A stretch of 64,000 nt of DNA, taken from positions 1 to 64,000 of the forward strand of contig JACPZW010000086.1 of assembly GCA_016195265.1 (NCBI GenBank), written 5' to 3'. Positions within the stretch are counted from its first letter, which is position 1. Every line of letters begins with the position of its first letter. The notes below the pieces were generated by a model. The model did no database searches. It was not told the DNA's origin and worked only from the letters and a program-made list of their open reading frames with translations. The stretch is from Acidobacteriota bacterium. GTDB lineage: Bacteria; Acidobacteriota; Vicinamibacteria; Vicinamibacterales; CAVVIG01. The position numbers and the translations under genes are program-made. Of this stretch, positions 52,532-62,215 are shown one piece after another.

Positions 52532-53638
52532 ATGCACATTCACGCCGCGATTCTCTGGGAACAAGGCCAGCCGCTGTCGGTCGAGCCCGCGGAGCTCGAC
52601 GGCCCCGGCCCGGGCGAACTGCTCGTCGAAATCAAGGCCGCCGGCGTCTGCCACAGCGATCTCCATGCCGCGCGCGGCGACTGGGCCATGAAAGTCCCCG
52701 TCGTCCTCGGTCACGAGGGCGCGGGAATCGTGCGCGAGGTTGGACCATCGGTTACGCGCGTCCGTGAGGGCGATCACGTTGTGCTGTGCTGGGCGCCCGC
52801 GTGCGGCGTCTGCCCGCCGTGCAAGGAAGGTCGGGCAGTCCTGTGCGACCGGCTCGAGAAGGTCACGTATCGCAACAAGCTGCCGTCGGGCGCGGCGCGC
52901 CTCCACGCGCGCGGGAAGGACGTCGCGCCGTTTCTCGGGACCGCGTGCTTCTCGGATTTCGTCATCGTGTCCGAAGAAGCGGCGGTGCCCGTGGCGCAGG
53001 ATCTGCGGTTCGACGCGCTCGCGACGCTCGGCTGCGCCGTGCTGACCGGCGTCGGCGCGGTGACCAACGCGGCCCGTGTCACGGCCGGATCGCGGGTCGT
53101 CGTGATCGGCGCGGGCGGGATCGGCCTCAACGTCATTCAAGGCGCCGCGATCGACAAATGCGATCTGATTATCGCCATCGATCTGCGGCCGGCGCCGCTC
53201 GCGCTCGCGACACAGTTCGGCGCCACGCACACAGTACACGTGGGGACGGGAGTCGGTGTACAGGAGGCGGTTCGCGAGCTCACGGGTGGCCGCGGCGCGG
53301 ATTTCGTGTTCGACACGGTCGGCAGTCCCGCGACGCTGACAACGGCCATCGCGTGCACGCGCAAGGGCGGCGCGGTCGTGCTGACCGGCTTGTCGCGGCA
53401 GGACGCGCAGGGATCGATCCCGATGTTCCCGTTCGTCATGCAGGAGAAGCGGCTCATCGGATCGGTGTACGGATCGGGGCAGCCGCTGAAAGACATCCCG
53501 CGGCTCGTCTCGCTGTATCAGGACGGCCGATTGAAACTGAACGAGCTCGTGTCGCGGACGTACGCGCTCGACAAGGTGAACGACGCGCTGTCGGCGCTGG
53601 CGGCGAGCGACGGTGCGCGGGGAGTCATACGGTGGTAG
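52532..53638 (+). CDS. Zn-dependent alcohol dehydrogenase (class III-like MDR)
   Basis: 'GVCHSDLHAARGDW', 'VLGHEGAGIVREVG', 'CGVCPPCKEGRAVLC', 'GAGGIGLNVIQGA'. Confidence 0.94.
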   Translation: MHIHAAILWEQGQPLSVEPAELDGPGPGELLVEIKAAGVCHSDLHAARGDWAMKVPVVLGHEGAGIVREVGPSVTRVREGDHVVLCWAPACGVCPPCKEGRAVLCDRLEKVTYRNKLPSGAARLHARGKDVAPFLGTACFSDFVIVSEEAAVPVAQDLRFDALATLGCAVLTGVGAVTNAARVTAGSRVVVIGAGGIGLNVIQGAAIDKCDLIIAIDLRPAPLALATQFGATHTVHVGTGVGVQEAVRELTGGRGADFVFDTVGSPATLTTAIACTRKGGAVVLTGLSRQDAQGSIPMFPFVMQEKRLIGSVYGSGQPLKDIPRLVSLYQDGRLKLNELVSRTYALDKVNDALSALAASDGARGVIRW

Positions 53639-53648
53639 TCACGCGTGG

Positions 53649-53720
53649 GGCGGGTCCTTCGGGATCCGCCCTAGGTGCCGGGTCCGACCGCCTCCGCCAA
53701 GGCTACGGCGGTCCGGTCGG
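53649..53720. repeat. Two adjacent palindromic repeats at the adh/esterase-remnant junction
   Basis: gggcgggtccttcgggatccgccctag and ccgaccgcctccgccaaggctacggcggtccggtcgg. Confidence 0.75.
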
Positions 53721-54347
53721 CGCCGATTCGCTCAAAGCACTGCGCGCGGTTCCGGCCGAGAAGCTCGCCGCCGTCCAGTCGTTCCGGACCTCATATTAAT
53801 GTCGACGGCTGGGTGCTGCCGGACGACGTGCGCAGTCTCTTCGCGCAGAAGAAACACAGCGAGGTGCCGATCCTCGTCGGATCGAACGCGAACGAGTGGA
53901 CGACCCTCAGCAATCCGGCGACGTTTCCGAAGACGATGGACGCTTTCCGCCAGCGCATCGAGGCGCGGTTCCCCGGGCTCGCGAAGGAATTCGACGAGGT
54001 GTATCCCGTGAAGAGCGAGGCCGACATCGCGGACGCGATGCTGGGCCTCGGCCGGGACACGACGTTCACTCTCGAGATGCGGACGTGGGCGCGGATGGTG
54101 ACCGCGGGCGGGTCCGGCGTTCACGTGGACCGACGCGGATCGGAAACTCTCGGACGCGATGTCAAGTTACTGGGTGAACTTCGCGAAGACGGGCGGTCCG
54201 AACGGCAAGGGTCTGCCGGCGTGGACGGCGTACGACGCCGACACCGAACCGTACCTCGAGATCGGCGATCCGGCGCGGATGAAGGGCCATCTGCTCAAAG
54301 CGCAGCTCGACTTTCTCGAGATGGCGCAGCAGCGTCGTTCGCGCTGA
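53721..54347 (+). pseudogene. Carboxylesterase type B C-terminal remnant, N-terminus absent, internal deletion/frameshift
   Basis: 'NVDGWVLPDDVRSLFAQKKHSEVPILVGSNANEWTTL...' and, in another frame, 'WTDADRKLSDAMSSYWVNFAKTGGPNGKGLPAWTAYDADTEPYLEIG'; no esterase nucleophile region. Confidence 0.85.
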
Positions 54348-54350
54348 TTG

Positions 54351-55943
54351 TCAGCGCGAGGCGCCGGTCGTCTTGCGCACCGGCGTCGCGGGCGCTTCGG
54401 TGACGCACATGAAGTTCGCGGCGTCGTCCGTGCTGCCCGTCCCCTTCCAGCGCGCGACCTGCGGATAGAGGCACAGCGGCCGCGTGCGATCGACCTTGCC
54501 GCCGGTGGAATGCGAGGCGATCAGCTTGTCGGGCGCGACGCCTTTTTCGACCCACTGTTCGAGGGCCGTCAGCGTGTCGAACTGATTCGGTCCCGGCCCG
54601 CCGCTGCAATGGCCCATGCCCGGCGCAATGAAGAAGCGGTAGAACTCGCGCGTCTTCTCCAGCCCGCCCATCGTCTTGACGACGGCGTCGTAGTAAGCGA
54701 CGGTGTCCTGCGGCGGCACGACCGGATCGGCCCAGCCGGTGTACATCAGCAGCTTGCCGCCGTGCTTCTTGAACGGCGTCAGGTCTTTCTCGACGGCGCT
54801 CATCCACGGCATCTTCTGCTCGGCGTACGCCAGGTCGCGGTCGTAGTCGATCGTCCGCGGATCCCAGTTCGGATCGTGGAACAGGAAGTACTTGAAGAAG
54901 CCGACGCGCATCGGCTCCTGTGGGTCCATGATGTACTGCCGCCAGCTCTGGATCGCGTTGTCGCCAAAGCCTTCGCTGCCGCGCGGCCAGCCGGTGAAGA
55001 TCTGTTCGCCGGTCCGCGGATTCTTCGCGCCCTCGTAAATCTTGCGCACGGTGTCGACCTGCGGCGCCGACAGGCAGGTGGCGTCATCGCCACCGTTCCT
55101 GCACAGCAGCTTGCCCGGATCGAAATGGCAGCGGCGCGGATCGTCGATAACGCCGTCTTTCAGTCCATCGAGACCGTCGCACGAGTCGACGACGGCCTTC
55201 GTCACCAGTGACAGCTTGCTCTGCGTCAGGATCGGCGAGCCGTCCTTCGCATGCGACGCGTTCCACGACCAGAGGAAGCCGAACGTCTGGCGGATGCGAT
55301 TGTGCGCCGGATCGCCGGCGATGATGCCGTCGTAGTCGTCCGGGAAACGTTGGGCTTCCGAGAGCGCCTGATGCCCGCCGCTCGAGCAGCCGTTGAAGTA
55401 CGCGTGCTCGGGAAACCGGCCGGCGTTGTTGTGCACGATGAGTTTCGCCGCGTCCGCCGTCACGTGAATCGCGCGGTACGCCCAGTCCACGATCTTTTCC
55501 GGATGGCCCTGCCCGAACTTCATGTCGTCGCCGGCGTGGCCCGTGTCCGTGCTCGCGACGGCGTAGCCGCGCCGCAGGCCCACGGCCATGGCGGCGTAGC
55601 CGATCGCGCCCGAGTAGCCGCCGTTGCCGACGCCTTCGAGCTTGCCGTTCCACGCCTCGGCCGGCGGAATCCAGACTTCGAACTTGATGTCGGAATCGCT
55701 CGTCGGCCGCGCGGTCGCCTCGACGCGGCAGAACGCGGGCAGCGTCATCGTCGTAGTGCCGGTGCCGCCCGGCGGCGTGAAGGGGCCGGCGCCCACGGCG
55801 GCCGCCGACTTGATGGTGACCGTGGGAATCGTCAGCGCGGCGAGATTCGCGCACGCGGTGCCGCCGGCCGCGGCTGGGGTCGCGACCTCGGCGCCGAGCG
55901 GGAGCAGCGCGACGGCAAGACCGGCAAGCAGTCGACGGGTCAT
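54351..55943 (-). CDS. Tannase/feruloyl esterase family protein
   Basis: 'YFNGCSSGGHQALSEAQRFPDDYDGIIAGDPAHN', signal peptide, C-terminal 'MGHCSGGPGPNQFDTL'. Confidence 0.93.
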   Translation of the reverse strand: MTRRLLAGLAVALLPLGAEVATPAAAGGTACANLAALTIPTVTIKSAAAVGAGPFTPPGGTGTTTMTLPAFCRVEATARPTSDSDIKFEVWIPPAEAWNGKLEGVGNGGYSGAIGYAAMAVGLRRGYAVASTDTGHAGDDMKFGQGHPEKIVDWAYRAIHVTADAAKLIVHNNAGRFPEHAYFNGCSSGGHQALSEAQRFPDDYDGIIAGDPAHNRIRQTFGFLWSWNASHAKDGSPILTQSKLSLVTKAVVDSCDGLDGLKDGVIDDPRRCHFDPGKLLCRNGGDDATCLSAPQVDTVRKIYEGAKNPRTGEQIFTGWPRGSEGFGDNAIQSWRQYIMDPQEPMRVGFFKYFLFHDPNWDPRTIDYDRDLAYAEQKMPWMSAVEKDLTPFKKHGGKLLMYTGWADPVVPPQDTVAYYDAVVKTMGGLEKTREFYRFFIAPGMGHCSGGPGPNQFDTLTALEQWVEKGVAPDKLIASHSTGGKVDRTRPLCLYPQVARWKGTGSTDDAANFMCVTEAPATPVRKTTGASR

Positions 55944-55980
55944 GGGGGAGCCCTCCGTTCGGCGTGATTATACGCACTTG

Positions 55981-56016
55981 GTGACAGGTAGGTGACAGGT
56001 AGGTGACAGACACCGG
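55981..56016 (+). repeat. 11-bp tandem repeat (GGTGACAGGTA)
   Basis: ggtgacaggta ggtgacaggta ggtgacagaca cc. Confidence 0.9.
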
Positions 56017-56044
56017 TTACAATCCGGCGTTCAAGGAGGCGGGT

Positions 56045-56944
56045 ATGCGACGTCGACTATTCGTGCTGGCGGCGTGTTTCGGGCTCCTGGCGTCAGTCGC
56101 GACGGTGCAAACCGCGCTCGACGACAAGTTCTTCGACTCGAACGGCGTCAAGATTCGCTACGTCGACGTCGGACAGGGCGAACCGGTCGTCGTGCTGATT
56201 CATGGCTTCTCGTCGAGCATCGAGGGCAACTGGGGCGCGCCGGGCGTCATCGCCGCGCTCGAGCACGACTTCCGTGTGGTCGCGCTCGACTGCCGCGGGC
56301 ACGGCAAGAGCGACAAGCCGCACGACGCCTCCGCCTACGGCTACGAGATGGTCGAGGACGTTGCGCGCCTCATGGACCATATCAGCATTCGCCGCGCGCA
56401 CATTGTCGGCTACTCGATGGGCGGCGCGATTACGGGCAAGTTCATCGTCGCGCATCCTGACCGCGTCATCACGGCCGTGTTTGGGGGATCGTCGCCGCGA
56501 TTGGGGTGGACCGTGCAGAACGAGCGCGACAGCGAAGAACTCGCGACGTCGCTCGAGCAGGGCCACGGCATGCGGCCGCTGATTCTGCGGCTGCTCCCGC
56601 CCGGCGAGCCGAAGCCGGCGGATGACGTCATCGATCGGCAGTCGCAGGCGAGCGTGGGCCGCAACGATCCGCTGGCGCTCGCGGCCGCGCAGCGCGGCGG
56701 CAAGCAGCAGGTGGTGACGCTCGGGGAGGTGCGCGCGCTGAAGATGCCGCTGCTCGCGGTGATCGGCAGCGCCGATCCGATTAAAGTCGGTGTCGACGCG
56801 TTCAAGAAGCTGCGGCCCGATCTCAACGTGGTGGTGATCGACGGCGCCACGCACAGCGGCGCCCGCGGCGCGCCGGCGCGGCCGGAGTTCCGGACGGCCG
56901 TGCACGACTTCATTGCCGCCCACAAAGTCACGCCGACGATGTAG
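56045..56944 (+). CDS. Alpha/beta hydrolase
   Basis: 'VVLIHGFSSSIEGNWG', 'HIVGYSMGGAITGKFI'. Confidence 0.93.
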   Translation: MRRRLFVLAACFGLLASVATVQTALDDKFFDSNGVKIRYVDVGQGEPVVVLIHGFSSSIEGNWGAPGVIAALEHDFRVVALDCRGHGKSDKPHDASAYGYEMVEDVARLMDHISIRRAHIVGYSMGGAITGKFIVAHPDRVITAVFGGSSPRLGWTVQNERDSEELATSLEQGHGMRPLILRLLPPGEPKPADDVIDRQSQASVGRNDPLALAAAQRGGKQQVVTLGEVRALKMPLLAVIGSADPIKVGVDAFKKLRPDLNVVVIDGATHSGARGAPARPEFRTAVHDFIAAHKVTPTM

Positions 56945-56951
56945 GGCGCAC

Positions 56952-57008
56952 GGTGACAGGCAGGTGACAGGCAGGTGACAGGCAGGTGACAGGCAGGTGA
57001 CAGGCACC
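56952..57008 (+). repeat. 11-bp tandem repeat (GGTGACAGGCA x5)
   Basis: ggtgacaggca repeated five times followed by cc. Confidence 0.93.
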
Positions 57009-57023
57009 GGAGACCAAACTCAG

Positions 57024-57046
57024 GGCGGGGCAAGCTCCACCCCTAC
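57024..57046 (-). repeat. REP-like palindrome (GTAGGGGTGGAGCTTGCCCCGCC)
   Basis: ggcggggcaagctccacccctac; same family as 45436-45519. Confidence 0.88.
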
Positions 57047-58029
57047 ACGGTCAGCACGACCTTGCCCTTGACCTGGCGGTTGGCCATCAACGTCAGTGCG
57101 TCGGCTGCACGCGCGAGCGGGAACGTCGCCGAGATGTGCGGCTTCAGGCGGCCGCCGGCCCACCACTGCGCGAGCTGCCGCATCGACTCGGCGACGCGCG
57201 CCGGCTCCCGCCGCGAGAAGTCGCCCCAATACACACCGACGATCGACGATCCCTTGATCAGAGGCAGGTTCAGCGGCATCTTCGGGATCTCGCCGGCGGC
57301 GAAGCCAATCACCAGAAAGCGGCCGCGCCACCTGACCGCGCGCAGCGCCGGCTCCGCGTACGCGCCGCCGACGGGATCGTAGACGACATCCACCCCCTGA
57401 CCGGCGGTCAACTGTGTGATGCGCCCCCGCAGATCGTCCGTCGCGTAGTTGATCGTCTCGTCGGCGCCGTGCGCGCGGCACACCGCGAGCTTGTCGTCGC
57501 TCGAGGCGCACGCGACGACGCGAGCGCCGAGGATCTTGCCGATCTCGATCGCCGCGATGCCGACGCCGCCGGCCGCGCCGAGCACCAGCAGCGTTTCCCC
57601 GCTCTGCAGCTGTCCGCGATCGCGGAGCGCGTGATCGGACGTTCCGTAGGTCAGCACGAACGATGCGGCGGTCGGGAAGTCCATCCCGTGCGGGATCGGA
57701 AAGAAGCGATCGGCGGTCGCCTTGATCTCTTCGGCGAACGCGCCGTAGCCGGTGCAGCCCATCACCGCGTCACCGACGTTCACGTTGACCACGCCATCGC
57801 CGATCGACTTGACGATGCCGGAGAGTTCGCTCCCCGGCGAGAAGGGGAGCGGCGGCTTCACCTGGTACTTGTTCTGGATGATGAGAACGTCAGGGAAATT
57901 GACGCTCGCAGCTTTCACCGAGACCACGACTTCGCCCGGACCCGGCGCCGGCGACACGACGTCCTCGAAGACGAGCGACTCGGGCGGACCGTACGACTTG
58001 CAGAGAACGGCCTTCATGAATCTGGTCAT
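57043..58029 (-). CDS. NADPH:quinone oxidoreductase-like MDR protein
   Basis: 'GETLLVLGAAGGVGIAAIEIGKILGARVVACASSDDKL', 'GVDVVYDPVGGAYAEPALR'. Confidence 0.93.
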   Translation of the reverse strand: MTRFMKAVLCKSYGPPESLVFEDVVSPAPGPGEVVVSVKAASVNFPDVLIIQNKYQVKPPLPFSPGSELSGIVKSIGDGVVNVNVGDAVMGCTGYGAFAEEIKATADRFFPIPHGMDFPTAASFVLTYGTSDHALRDRGQLQSGETLLVLGAAGGVGIAAIEIGKILGARVVACASSDDKLAVCRAHGADETINYATDDLRGRITQLTAGQGVDVVYDPVGGAYAEPALRAVRWRGRFLVIGFAAGEIPKMPLNLPLIKGSSIVGVYWGDFSRREPARVAESMRQLAQWWAGGRLKPHISATFPLARAADALTLMANRQVKGKVVLTV

Positions 58030-58049
58030 TGAGTCATCTGGTTATCGGA

Positions 58050-58622
58050 TCATTTGCCGCGCTCGAGGACCAGCTTCAGTGCCGCCTGTTTGATCTGCGG
58101 CTTGATCTGCCAGCTCTTGGCCATGACCTGGAGATGCTTGATGTTCAGTCCGCCAAGCAGCTTCAGGGCTGTTGGCGTGGGCGTCTTGGGGTTTTGCACG
58201 AGGTTGAGCCGCACTTGCTCGCTGGCGATCCATTGCGACGTTGTGGCGATCAGGTCCGCGACCGATCCATTCAGGGTCGCGAGCTTGGTGATCTCTAGAA
58301 TTTCATCCAGCGTAATCCTCGGGTTCTTGCACAGGTAGTACAACACTTGCGGGTCCACGTCCCGCATCAGCAGGACGCGCGTCGCGCGATCCGCCTTCCC
58401 GGCGAGAATCAGCTTCTGCGGCCGCGGCATCGCACGCAGCTCGTCGATCGGCGCGAGCCGCTCACGTTCGGAGGGAGCGTCTTCGATCGCCTGATCGTGT
58501 TCCGGCACCTGCGCCGGGTCTGTTGCTCGATCGGTCTCGTGGTGTTCGAAGCAGTCCGGGCACCCCGGCGACCCGGGGTCGGCGCTGTGGCAGGCGCAGC
58601 TGCAGGCTGTGGCGTCGCTCAC
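58050..58622 (-). CDS. Protein with N-terminal Cys/His cluster and helical-repeat-like C-terminus
   Basis: 'CSCACHSADPGSPGCPDCFEHH' then 'KNPRITLDEILEITKLATLNGSVADLIATTSQWIASEQVRLNLVQNPKTPTPTALKLLGGL'. Confidence 0.65.
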   Translation of the reverse strand: MSDATACSCACHSADPGSPGCPDCFEHHETDRATDPAQVPEHDQAIEDAPSERERLAPIDELRAMPRPQKLILAGKADRATRVLLMRDVDPQVLYYLCKNPRITLDEILEITKLATLNGSVADLIATTSQWIASEQVRLNLVQNPKTPTPTALKLLGGLNIKHLQVMAKSWQIKPQIKQAALKLVLERGK

Positions 58623-58723
58623 GATCGTGTTTCCCCCTGAGAATATATCCGTCCGCTCAAGCCTTCGTGTCTTCGTACCTTACGTGGCCCGCGAGCGCCT
58701 CGAACAGGCCACGCCGCTCGGAT

Positions 58724-59506
58724 CTACGATGCGGGCTCGCCGGCGGTCACCGGGATGCACTGTCCTGAAATGTTGCGCGCGTGGTCGCTGCACAGGAACG
58801 CCGCGAGCGACGCGATGTCTTCCGCGGTCGACATCCGGCGCAGCGGCGACCGTTCGACGAACGACTGCCGCATCTTCTCGACGTCGACGCCGCGGACGTC
58901 GGCCTGGCCCTGGATCACGCGGTCGATGCGGTCGCCGGCCACGGCGCCCGGCGCGATCGCGTTCACGGTGATGTTGTGGCGGCCGAGCTCGAGCGCGAGG
59001 CCGTAAGTCATCCCGATCTGTCCCGCCTTCGCGGAGCAGTACCCGACGCGATACGCGAGGCCGCGGCGGCCCGCCATCGACGCGATGTTCACGATCGATC
59101 CGCGTCCAGCCGCGATCATCGCCGGCACGGCGAAGCGCGAGCACAGATACGCGCTCGTCAGGCACGAGTTGACGGTGTAGAACCAGTCGTCGAGCGTGTA
59201 GTCCTGGATCGGTTTGGTCGGCCCGCCGTCGCCCGCGTTATTCACCAGGGTGTCCACATGGCCGAACGCCTTCACGCCGGCGTCGACAATCGCGCGTGCG
59301 CCAAATTCGGTCGCGGCGTCGGCGGCGACCGCGACGGCCTCGCCGCCCGCATCCTTTATTAAGGTGACGGTCTCCGCCACCAGCCCTTCCGACCGGGCCG
59401 CGCACACGACCTGCGCGCCCTCTTTCGCGAACCGCTGGCTCATGATGCGGCCGATGCCCTTGCTCGCGCCGGTGACGATCGCGACGCGATCAGTGAGTAG
59501 TCCCAT
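58724..59506 (-). CDS. SDR-family oxidoreductase
   Basis: 'VAIVTGASKGIGRIMSQRFAKEGA', 'YRVGYCSAKAGQIGMTYGLALELG'. Confidence 0.94.
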   Translation of the reverse strand: MGLLTDRVAIVTGASKGIGRIMSQRFAKEGAQVVCAARSEGLVAETVTLIKDAGGEAVAVAADAATEFGARAIVDAGVKAFGHVDTLVNNAGDGGPTKPIQDYTLDDWFYTVNSCLTSAYLCSRFAVPAMIAAGRGSIVNIASMAGRRGLAYRVGYCSAKAGQIGMTYGLALELGRHNITVNAIAPGAVAGDRIDRVIQGQADVRGVDVEKMRQSFVERSPLRRMSTAEDIASLAAFLCSDHARNISGQCIPVTAGEPAS

Positions 59507-59523
59507 TCAGTCCTCCGCAGGTC

Positions 59524-59580
59524 GGCAGGCCTGAAGGCCTGCGCTATGACCGGCCGGTAGCGCAACCCTTCAGGGTTGCC
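59524..59580. repeat. Inverted pair of REP-like palindromes
   Basis: ggcaggcctgaaggcctgcgctat...gtagcgcaacccttcagggttgcc. Confidence 0.88.
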
Positions 59581-60772
59581 CGGCTCGAATCACGTTCGCA
59601 TCTTTCAGTCGCGCGATCTTCTTCGCGCTCATGCCGAGCCGATCGCGCAGCACGTCTTCCGTGTGCTGACCGAGCAGCGGCGCCGGCGCGCGCACCGATC
59701 CGGGCGTGTCCGACATCCGGACCGGCGGGGCGACGACCTTGATCGTGCCGGCGATCGGATGCGTGCTTTCGACGAGCGATCCGCGCGCGGCCACCTGCGG
59801 ATGCGCGACGACCTGATCGATCGTGTTGATCGCGCCGATGGGTATGCCCGCCGGCAGCAGGATTGCCTCCCACTCTTCGTACGACTTCGTCAGCAATGCC
59901 GTCTGGAGCCGTTCGATGAGCGACGGGCGATTCGCATGGCGCGCGGCGTTGGTGACGTAGCGCGCGTCGGCCGCCATATCCGCGAGACCGAGCAGCGGGC
60001 AGAGCGCGCGCCACACCTTGTCGCTGCCGACACCGACGGCGATGTCGCGCGTCTTCGTCCGAAACGTCTGGTAGGGCAGCACCGCGCCGTAGGCCGTGCC
60101 CATCGGCTTCGGCACGTTGCGATCGGCGAGGTAGTTGCCGATCATGCCGGACAGCAGGCCGAGCTGGCCGTCGAACATCGAGACGTCGATGAACTGTCCG
60201 CGCCCGGTCCGCCGGCGCGCGTGCAGCGCGGTCAGGATGCCGAACGCGGAGTACATGCCCGCCGTGATGTCGGCGATCGACACGCCGCAGCGAACGCCGC
60301 GTCCGCCGGGCTCGCCCGTGATGCTCATCATGCCGCTCTCGGCCTGCGCGACGAGATCGAGCGCGGCGCGATCGCGGTACGGCCCGTCCTGCCCGAAGCC
60401 GGACACGGAACAATAGATAATGTCCGGCCGCCGCTCCCGGGCCCGCTCGTAATCGATGCCGAGCTTCGCGACGGCGCCGATGCGCAGGTTCTCCAGCACG
60501 ACGTCCGCGCGGTCGAGCAGCCGGAAGAAGATATCCTTGCCGTCGGGATGCTTCAGATCGACCGCGACGCTCTTCTTGTTCCGGTTCAGGTTGACGAAGT
60601 ACGAGGTCTCGGTCCCGTAGAAGGGTGGGCCCCATCCGCGCGCGATCTCGCCGTCGAGCGGCTCGATCTTGATGACCTCGGCGCCGTAATCGGCGAGCAG
60701 CGTCGAGGCGAACGGTCCGGCCAGGGCGTGCGACAGATCCAGAATGGTGACATCGTCGAGGGCGAGCGGCAT
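59570..60772 (-). CDS. CaiB/BaiF-family CoA-transferase (class III)
   Basis: 'MPLALDDVTILDLSHALAGPFASTLLADYGAEVIKIEPLDGEIARGWGPPFYG'. Confidence 0.95.
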   Translation of the reverse strand: MPLALDDVTILDLSHALAGPFASTLLADYGAEVIKIEPLDGEIARGWGPPFYGTETSYFVNLNRNKKSVAVDLKHPDGKDIFFRLLDRADVVLENLRIGAVAKLGIDYERARERRPDIIYCSVSGFGQDGPYRDRAALDLVAQAESGMMSITGEPGGRGVRCGVSIADITAGMYSAFGILTALHARRRTGRGQFIDVSMFDGQLGLLSGMIGNYLADRNVPKPMGTAYGAVLPYQTFRTKTRDIAVGVGSDKVWRALCPLLGLADMAADARYVTNAARHANRPSLIERLQTALLTKSYEEWEAILLPAGIPIGAINTIDQVVAHPQVAARGSLVESTHPIAGTIKVVAPPVRMSDTPGSVRAPAPLLGQHTEDVLRDRLGMSAKKIARLKDANVIRAGQP

Positions 60773-60819
60773 GGGGCGGACATTCTGCGGGAAACGTGGA
60801 CTGCTTGTAAAATGCCGGC

Positions 60820-61998
60820 ATGCATGAGGCCGTCATCGTCTCCACCGCGCGCACGCCACTCTGCAAGAGCTGGCGCGGCGCGTTCAACATGACCCACGGC
60901 GCGTCGCTCGGCGGTCACGCCCTGCGCCACGCGATCGAACGCGCGAAGCTCGATCCCGGCGATGTCGAGGACGTCATCATGGGCTGCGCGAATCCGGAGG
61001 GCGCCACCGGGCGCAACATCGCGCGGCAGATCGCGATCCGCGCCGGCTGTCCCGTCACCACGTCGGGCATGACGGTCAATCGCTTCTGCTCGTCGGGCCT
61101 GCAGACGATCGCGCTCGCCTCGCAGCGCGTGATGACCGGCGAGGGCGACATCTACGCGGCCGGCGGCGTCGAGTCCATCTCGTGCGTGCAGAACGAAGCC
61201 AACACGCACATGATCACCGAGGACTGGATCGTCGCGAACAAGCCCGAGCTCTACTGGCCGATGCTGCTCACGGCCGAATACGTCGCGAAGACGTACAACA
61301 TCGGGCGCGAAGCGCAGGACCAGTACGGCGTCCGCAGCCAGGAGCGCGCGTCGGCGGCGCGCATCGCCGGCAGGTTCAACGACGAGATCGTCCCGATGGC
61401 CGTGAAGATGAAGGTCGTCGACAAGGCGACCGGTGTCGAGTCCATCAAGGACCACACGGCGTCGCAGGATGAAGGCATCCGGCCCGACACGACGTACGAG
61501 GGCGTGTCGAAGATCAAGCCGGCGATCGAAGGCGGCGTGATCGCGGCGGGGAACGCGAGTCAGTTCTCAGACGGCGCATCGGTCGCGATCGTCATGAGCG
61601 ACAAGATGGCCGCCAAGCGCGGGCTGAAGCCGCTCGGCGTCTTCCGCGGATTCGCCGTCGCCGGCTGCGAACCGAGAGAGATGGGCATCGGCCCCGTGTT
61701 CGCCGTGCCGAAGCTGCTCAAGCAGACCGGCGTCAAGATGAGCGATGTCGATCTCTGGGAGCTGAATGAAGCTTTCGCCGTGCAGGTGATCTACTGCCGC
61801 GACCGGCTCGGCATTCCGGACGACCGGCTGAACGTCAACGGCGGCGCGATCGCGGTCGGCCATCCGTACGGCATGTCCGGCGCGCGGCTCGTGGGCCACG
61901 CGCTGATCGAAGGCAAGCGCCGCGGCGCGAAGAAGGTCGTCGTGACGATGTGCATTGGCGGCGGCATGGGCGCCGCAGGGTTGTTTGACGTCGTCTGA
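60820..61998 (+). CDS. Acetyl-CoA C-acyltransferase (thiolase)
   Basis: '[25 protein letters not shown]', '[20 protein letters not shown]', '[12 protein letters not shown]'. Confidence 0.96.
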   Translation: MHEAVIVSTARTPLCKSWRGAFNMTHGASLGGHALRHAIERAKLDPGDVEDVIMGCANPEGATGRNIARQIAIRAGCPVTTSGMTVNRFCSSGLQTIALASQRVMTGEGDIYAAGGVESISCVQNEANTHMITEDWIVANKPELYWPMLLTAEYVAKTYNIGREAQDQYGVRSQERASAARIAGRFNDEIVPMAVKMKVVDKATGVESIKDHTASQDEGIRPDTTYEGVSKIKPAIEGGVIAAGNASQFSDGASVAIVMSDKMAAKRGLKPLGVFRGFAVAGCEPREMGIGPVFAVPKLLKQTGVKMSDVDLWELNEAFAVQVIYCRDRLGIPDDRLNVNGGAIAVGHPYGMSGARLVGHALIEGKRRGAKKVVVTMCIGGGMGAAGLFDVV

Positions 61999-62215
61999 TT
62001 GCAGATCGCGGATTGCCGAAAGGCCGTAAACCTCCATTCTTTTATACGATTGCCGAGGCCGGATCCAAGTTCTCGGTCCTCGCGCCCGTAGAACGTCAAC
62101 CCGGGCTTGGGCTGGGTTGTTTCCAATTGACTTCGTTTGTTGCTATTCGTAACCTCCTGCAAACCAGACCGCGATCGGATTATTGGTCGTTCACACGCGA
62201 ATGCGGGAGGTGGGC

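Noticed and set aside
53721-54347. Recoding/programmed frameshift in the esterase fragment
   Set aside because: N-terminal catalytic half is absent and internal sequence is missing, so this is a decayed gene
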